Positions 13,643 through 15,804 of a DNA stretch of 15,804 nucleotides are shown here, in pieces. The first letter of the stretch is position 1; each line of letters begins with the position of its first letter. A program made the translations under genes and the position numbers. The stretch covers positions 1-15,804 of the forward strand of contig JANMWN010000185.1 of NCBI GenBank assembly GCA_031394045.1. The letters are read 5' to 3'. Source of the stretch: JANYIP01 sp031394045. Lineage in GTDB: Bacteria; Actinomycetota; Actinomycetes; Prado026. The notes under the pieces were generated by a model that made no database searches, was not told where the DNA came from, and worked only from the letters and a program-made list of their open reading frames with translations.

Positions 13643-14788
13643 GTGGACACTGGTACGCCGGGCGAGCTCGTCCAGCTGCTCACCCCCGAGGGCGAGCGCG
13701 TCGAGCACCCTGACTACGCGATCGACCTGTCCGACAGCGACTACCGCGCCCTCTACCGCGACCTGACCCTCGTCCGCCGGATCGACCTCGAGGCCACCGC
13801 GCTCCAGCGCCAGGGCGAGCTCGGCCTCTGGGCCAGCCTGCTCGGCCAGGAGGCGGCCCAGGTCGGATCGGGGCGCGCGCTGGAGGCCGACGACTACGCG
13901 TTCCCCACCTATCGCGAGCACGGCGTCGCATACGCCCGCGGGGTCGACCCGTTGCGGCTGCTCGCTCTGTTCCGCGGGGTGTCCAACGGTGGCTGGGACC
14001 CGCAGGAGAAGAACTTCGCGCTCTACACGATCGTCATCGGCAACCAGTGCCTGCACGCCGTGGGGTACGCGATGGGCATGCAGATGGACCAGGCCCGTGC
14101 CCACGCCGACCACTCCGGTGCGGTGATCGCCTACTTCGGCGATGGCGCGTCGAGCCAGGGCGACGTCAACGAGGCATTCATCTTCGCGGCGTCCTTCAAC
14201 GCCCCGGTTGTCTTCTTCTGCCAGAACAACCAGTGGGCCATCTCGGAGCCGCTGGAGAAGCAGACCCGGGTCCCGCTCTACCGCCGCGCGGCCGGCTTCG
14301 GCTTCGACGGCGTACGCGTCGACGGCAACGACGTCCTGGCCGTGCATGCCGTCACGAGCAAGCACCTGGCCGATGCCCGCGCCGGCGGTGGCCCGTCGAT
14401 GATCGAGGCGTTCACGTACCGGATGGGCGCCCACACCACGTCGGACGACCCCAGCCGCTACCGGCTCGCCAGCGACCTGGAGGCCTGGCGGCTGAAGGAC
14501 CCGATCGAGCGGGTGCGGTCGTTCCTGTGGCGCCAGCAGCTGGCCGACCAGTCGTTCTTCGACGAGGTCGACGCCGACGCCGAGGCGCTGGCGATCGGGC
14601 TGCGCCAGGGCTGCCGCGCGCTGCCCGACCCGGACCCCGACCTCATGTTCGCGAACGTCTATGCCGAGCCTCATCAGCAGGTCGAGGAGCAGCGGTCGGC
14701 CTTCGCCGACTACCTCGCATCCTTTGACGCGTCCCTCGACTCTGCGGCCCTGCCCGGCTCCGCGGCCGGTGCGGAGGTGCGGTCATGA
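13643..14788 (+). CDS. bkdA: Branched-chain 2-oxoacid dehydrogenase E1 component, alpha subunit
   Basis: This is the thiamine diphosphate-dependent E1-alpha subunit, 381 residues, which with E1-beta decarboxylates 2-oxoacids and transfers the acyl group to the lipoyl arm of E2. It shows FPTYREHG (87-94), the ThDP motif from GDG (166-168) to NN (195-196), and the active-site loop YRMGAHTTSDDPSRYR (259-274). Actinobacteria normally use the single-chain AceE for pyruvate, so an alpha/beta E1 most likely acts on branched-chain 2-oxoacids, as for the mycobacterial BkdABC once annotated as PDH; pyruvate use cannot be excluded. The GTG at 13643 follows GAGGAG; the frame extends further upstream without family similarity. 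The stop overlaps the start of the beta subunit (ATGA). Confidence 0.9.
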   Translation: MDTGTPGELVQLLTPEGERVEHPDYAIDLSDSDYRALYRDLTLVRRIDLEATALQRQGELGLWASLLGQEAAQVGSGRALEADDYAFPTYREHGVAYARGVDPLRLLALFRGVSNGGWDPQEKNFALYTIVIGNQCLHAVGYAMGMQMDQARAHADHSGAVIAYFGDGASSQGDVNEAFIFAASFNAPVVFFCQNNQWAISEPLEKQTRVPLYRRAAGFGFDGVRVDGNDVLAVHAVTSKHLADARAGGGPSMIEAFTYRMGAHTTSDDPSRYRLASDLEAWRLKDPIERVRSFLWRQQLADQSFFDEVDADAEALAIGLRQGCRALPDPDPDLMFANVYAEPHQQVEEQRSAFADYLASFDASLDSAALPGSAAGAEVRS

Positions 14789-15762
14789 CCGAGACGGTCA
14801 CCCTCGCGCGGGCCCTCAACCTCGGGCTCCGTCGGGCGATGGAGGAGGACGACAAGGTCGTCCTGCTCGGTGAGGACATCGGCAAGCTGGGCGGGGTCTT
14901 CCGGGTCACCGACACCCTACAGAAGGACTTCGGCGAGCACCGCGTCATCGACACCCCCCTGGCGGAGAGCGGCATCCTGGGCGCGGCGGTCGGGCTGGCG
15001 ATGCGCGGCTACCGGCCCGTCGTGGAGATCCAGTTCGACGGCTTCGTCTACCCGGCGTTCGACCAGATCGTGTCGCAGGTGGCCAAGATGCACGCGCGCT
15101 CTCAGGGTGACCTGCTGATGCCGATGGTCATCCGGATCCCGTACGGCGGTGGCATCGGCGCGGTCGAGCACCACAGCGAGAGCCCCGAGGCGTACTTCGC
15201 GCACACCGCCGGCCTGCGCGTGGTCTCACCCTCGAACCCGGTCGACGGGTACTGGATGGTGCAGCAGGCGATCCGCTGCAACGACCCGGTCGTGTTCTTC
15301 GAGCCCAAGCGCCGGTACTGGGAGAAGGCCGAGCTCGACGTTGCGGCGACGCCCGACCCGCTCTTTGCCGGCCGGGTGGCCCGGCCAGGGCGGGACGTCA
15401 CGCTGGTCTGCTACGGCCCGATGGTGCGCACCTGCCTCGATGCGGCCGCCGCTGTCGCCGCCGACGGGGTCGAGGTCGAGGTCATCGACCTGCGTACGCT
15501 CTCGCCGCTGGACATCGACCTGGTGTGCGGGTCCGTCTTGCGCACTGGCCGGCTGGTCGTCGCGCACGAGGCGTCGACCTTCCTCGGCATGGGCGCGGAG
15601 CTGGCGGCGATGGTGACCGAGCGCTGCTTCTACACCCTCGAGGCGCCCGTGCTGCGGGTCGGTGGCTTCCACTCGCCGTACCCGCCGTCGCGGCTCGAGG
15701 AGCACTACCTGCCCGACCTCGACCGCGTCCTCGACGCCGTCGACCGATCGCTCGCGTACTGA
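14785..15762 (+). CDS. bkdB: Branched-chain 2-oxoacid dehydrogenase E1 component, beta subunit
   Basis: This 325-residue E1-beta subunit has the transketolase-like pyrimidine-binding domain (about 4-175), with LLGEDIGKLGGVFRVT, DTPLAESGILGAAVGLA (the Glu61 region activates ThDP) and EIQFDGFVYPAFDQIVSQ. HHSESPEAYFAH (129-140) includes the conserved active-site His region. The C-terminal domain (about 195-325) has the pattern VTLVCYGPMVRTCLDAA, EVIDLRTLSPLD and VAHEAST. Length and motifs are standard. The ATG overlaps the alpha-subunit stop, consistent with equimolar expression of the heterotetramer. Confidence 0.93.
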   Translation: MTETVTLARALNLGLRRAMEEDDKVVLLGEDIGKLGGVFRVTDTLQKDFGEHRVIDTPLAESGILGAAVGLAMRGYRPVVEIQFDGFVYPAFDQIVSQVAKMHARSQGDLLMPMVIRIPYGGGIGAVEHHSESPEAYFAHTAGLRVVSPSNPVDGYWMVQQAIRCNDPVVFFEPKRRYWEKAELDVAATPDPLFAGRVARPGRDVTLVCYGPMVRTCLDAAAAVAADGVEVEVIDLRTLSPLDIDLVCGSVLRTGRLVVAHEASTFLGMGAELAAMVTERCFYTLEAPVLRVGGFHSPYPPSRLEEHYLPDLDRVLDAVDRSLAY

Positions 15763-15778
15763 GCAGGGAGAGCCAGCC

Positions 15779-15804
15779 ATGGGTAGGCACGAGCAGTTCC
15801 GGCT
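15779..15804 (+). CDS. bkdC: Start of lipoyl-dependent acyltransferase E2 (partial, runs off window)
   Basis: Only the first nine codons are present, reading MGRHEQFRL with the last codon incomplete. This matches the beginning of the E2 lipoyl domain, which usually continues as PDLGEGL. A good ribosome binding site, AGGGAG at 15765-15770, lies 8 nt before the ATG, and the gene begins 16 nt after the bkdB stop, the expected E1-alpha/E1-beta/E2 order. The identification rests mainly on context. Confidence 0.7.

Noticed and set aside
1..15804. CRISPR arrays, tRNA or rRNA genes, and insertion sequences
   Set aside because: No regularly spaced repeats of CRISPR type, no cloverleaf-like or rRNA-like sequence, and no transposase frame were seen; the only mobile element is the intein.

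Overview
The window looks like chromosomal DNA of a very GC-rich actinobacterium. All evident genes use strongly GC-biased third positions, several start with GTG, ATGA/GTGA start-stop overlaps are common, and the closest recognisable families (P-loop intein-containing DnaB, PhoP-like regulator, Pat-type aminotransferase, cydDC, bkdABC) are typical of Actinobacteria. A Nocardioidaceae-like host is my guess; the sequence alone does not prove it.

Layout. 1-440: a homopolymer-rich stretch, a short tandem repeat and a cluster of DnaA-box-like 9-mers, with no gene. 441-3020 (+): replicative helicase DnaB, interrupted exactly in its Walker A motif by a 404-residue intein (1125-2336). The intein has the Trp/Cys/Thr signature of class 3 inteins, a two-motif LAGLIDADG homing endonuclease, and a pair of Cys4 zinc-finger-like knuckles between the two endonuclease motifs. 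3243-4702 (+): a hipB-hipA toxin-antitoxin pair with a palindromic putative operator. 4810-6999 (+): an OmpR/PhoP-type response regulator and sensor kinase, preceded by three 11-bp tandem repeats that look like the regulator's own binding site. 8218-7022 (-): a YbjJ-like MFS transporter. 8824-8279 (-): a lone LamG/jelly-roll domain with no signal peptide. 8905-9966 (+): a PLP aminotransferase of the HisC2/Pat type, apparently leaderless. 10007-13488 (+): cydD and cydC, the ABC exporter pair needed for cytochrome bd assembly, without cydAB in the window. 13643-15804 (+): E1-alpha, E1-beta and the first codons of E2 of a branched-chain 2-oxoacid dehydrogenase (bkdA-bkdB-bkdC), cut by the window end.

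How the parts work together. dnaB stands alone and must be spliced at the protein level before its ATPase site exists, so helicase production depends on intein activity. hipBA directly downstream is probably an independent accessory module. The two-component pair is probably autoregulated. The bkd operon would oxidise branched-chain 2-oxoacids to acyl-CoAs. pat and cydDC lie just upstream of it but seem to be separate transcription units.

The points most worth follow-up are the zinc-knuckle insert in the class 3 DnaB intein, the DnaA-box cluster in front of dnaB, the phased repeats before the response regulator, the hipBA operator, and a window-wide habit of using the rare codon GTA almost only where it creates GTAC.
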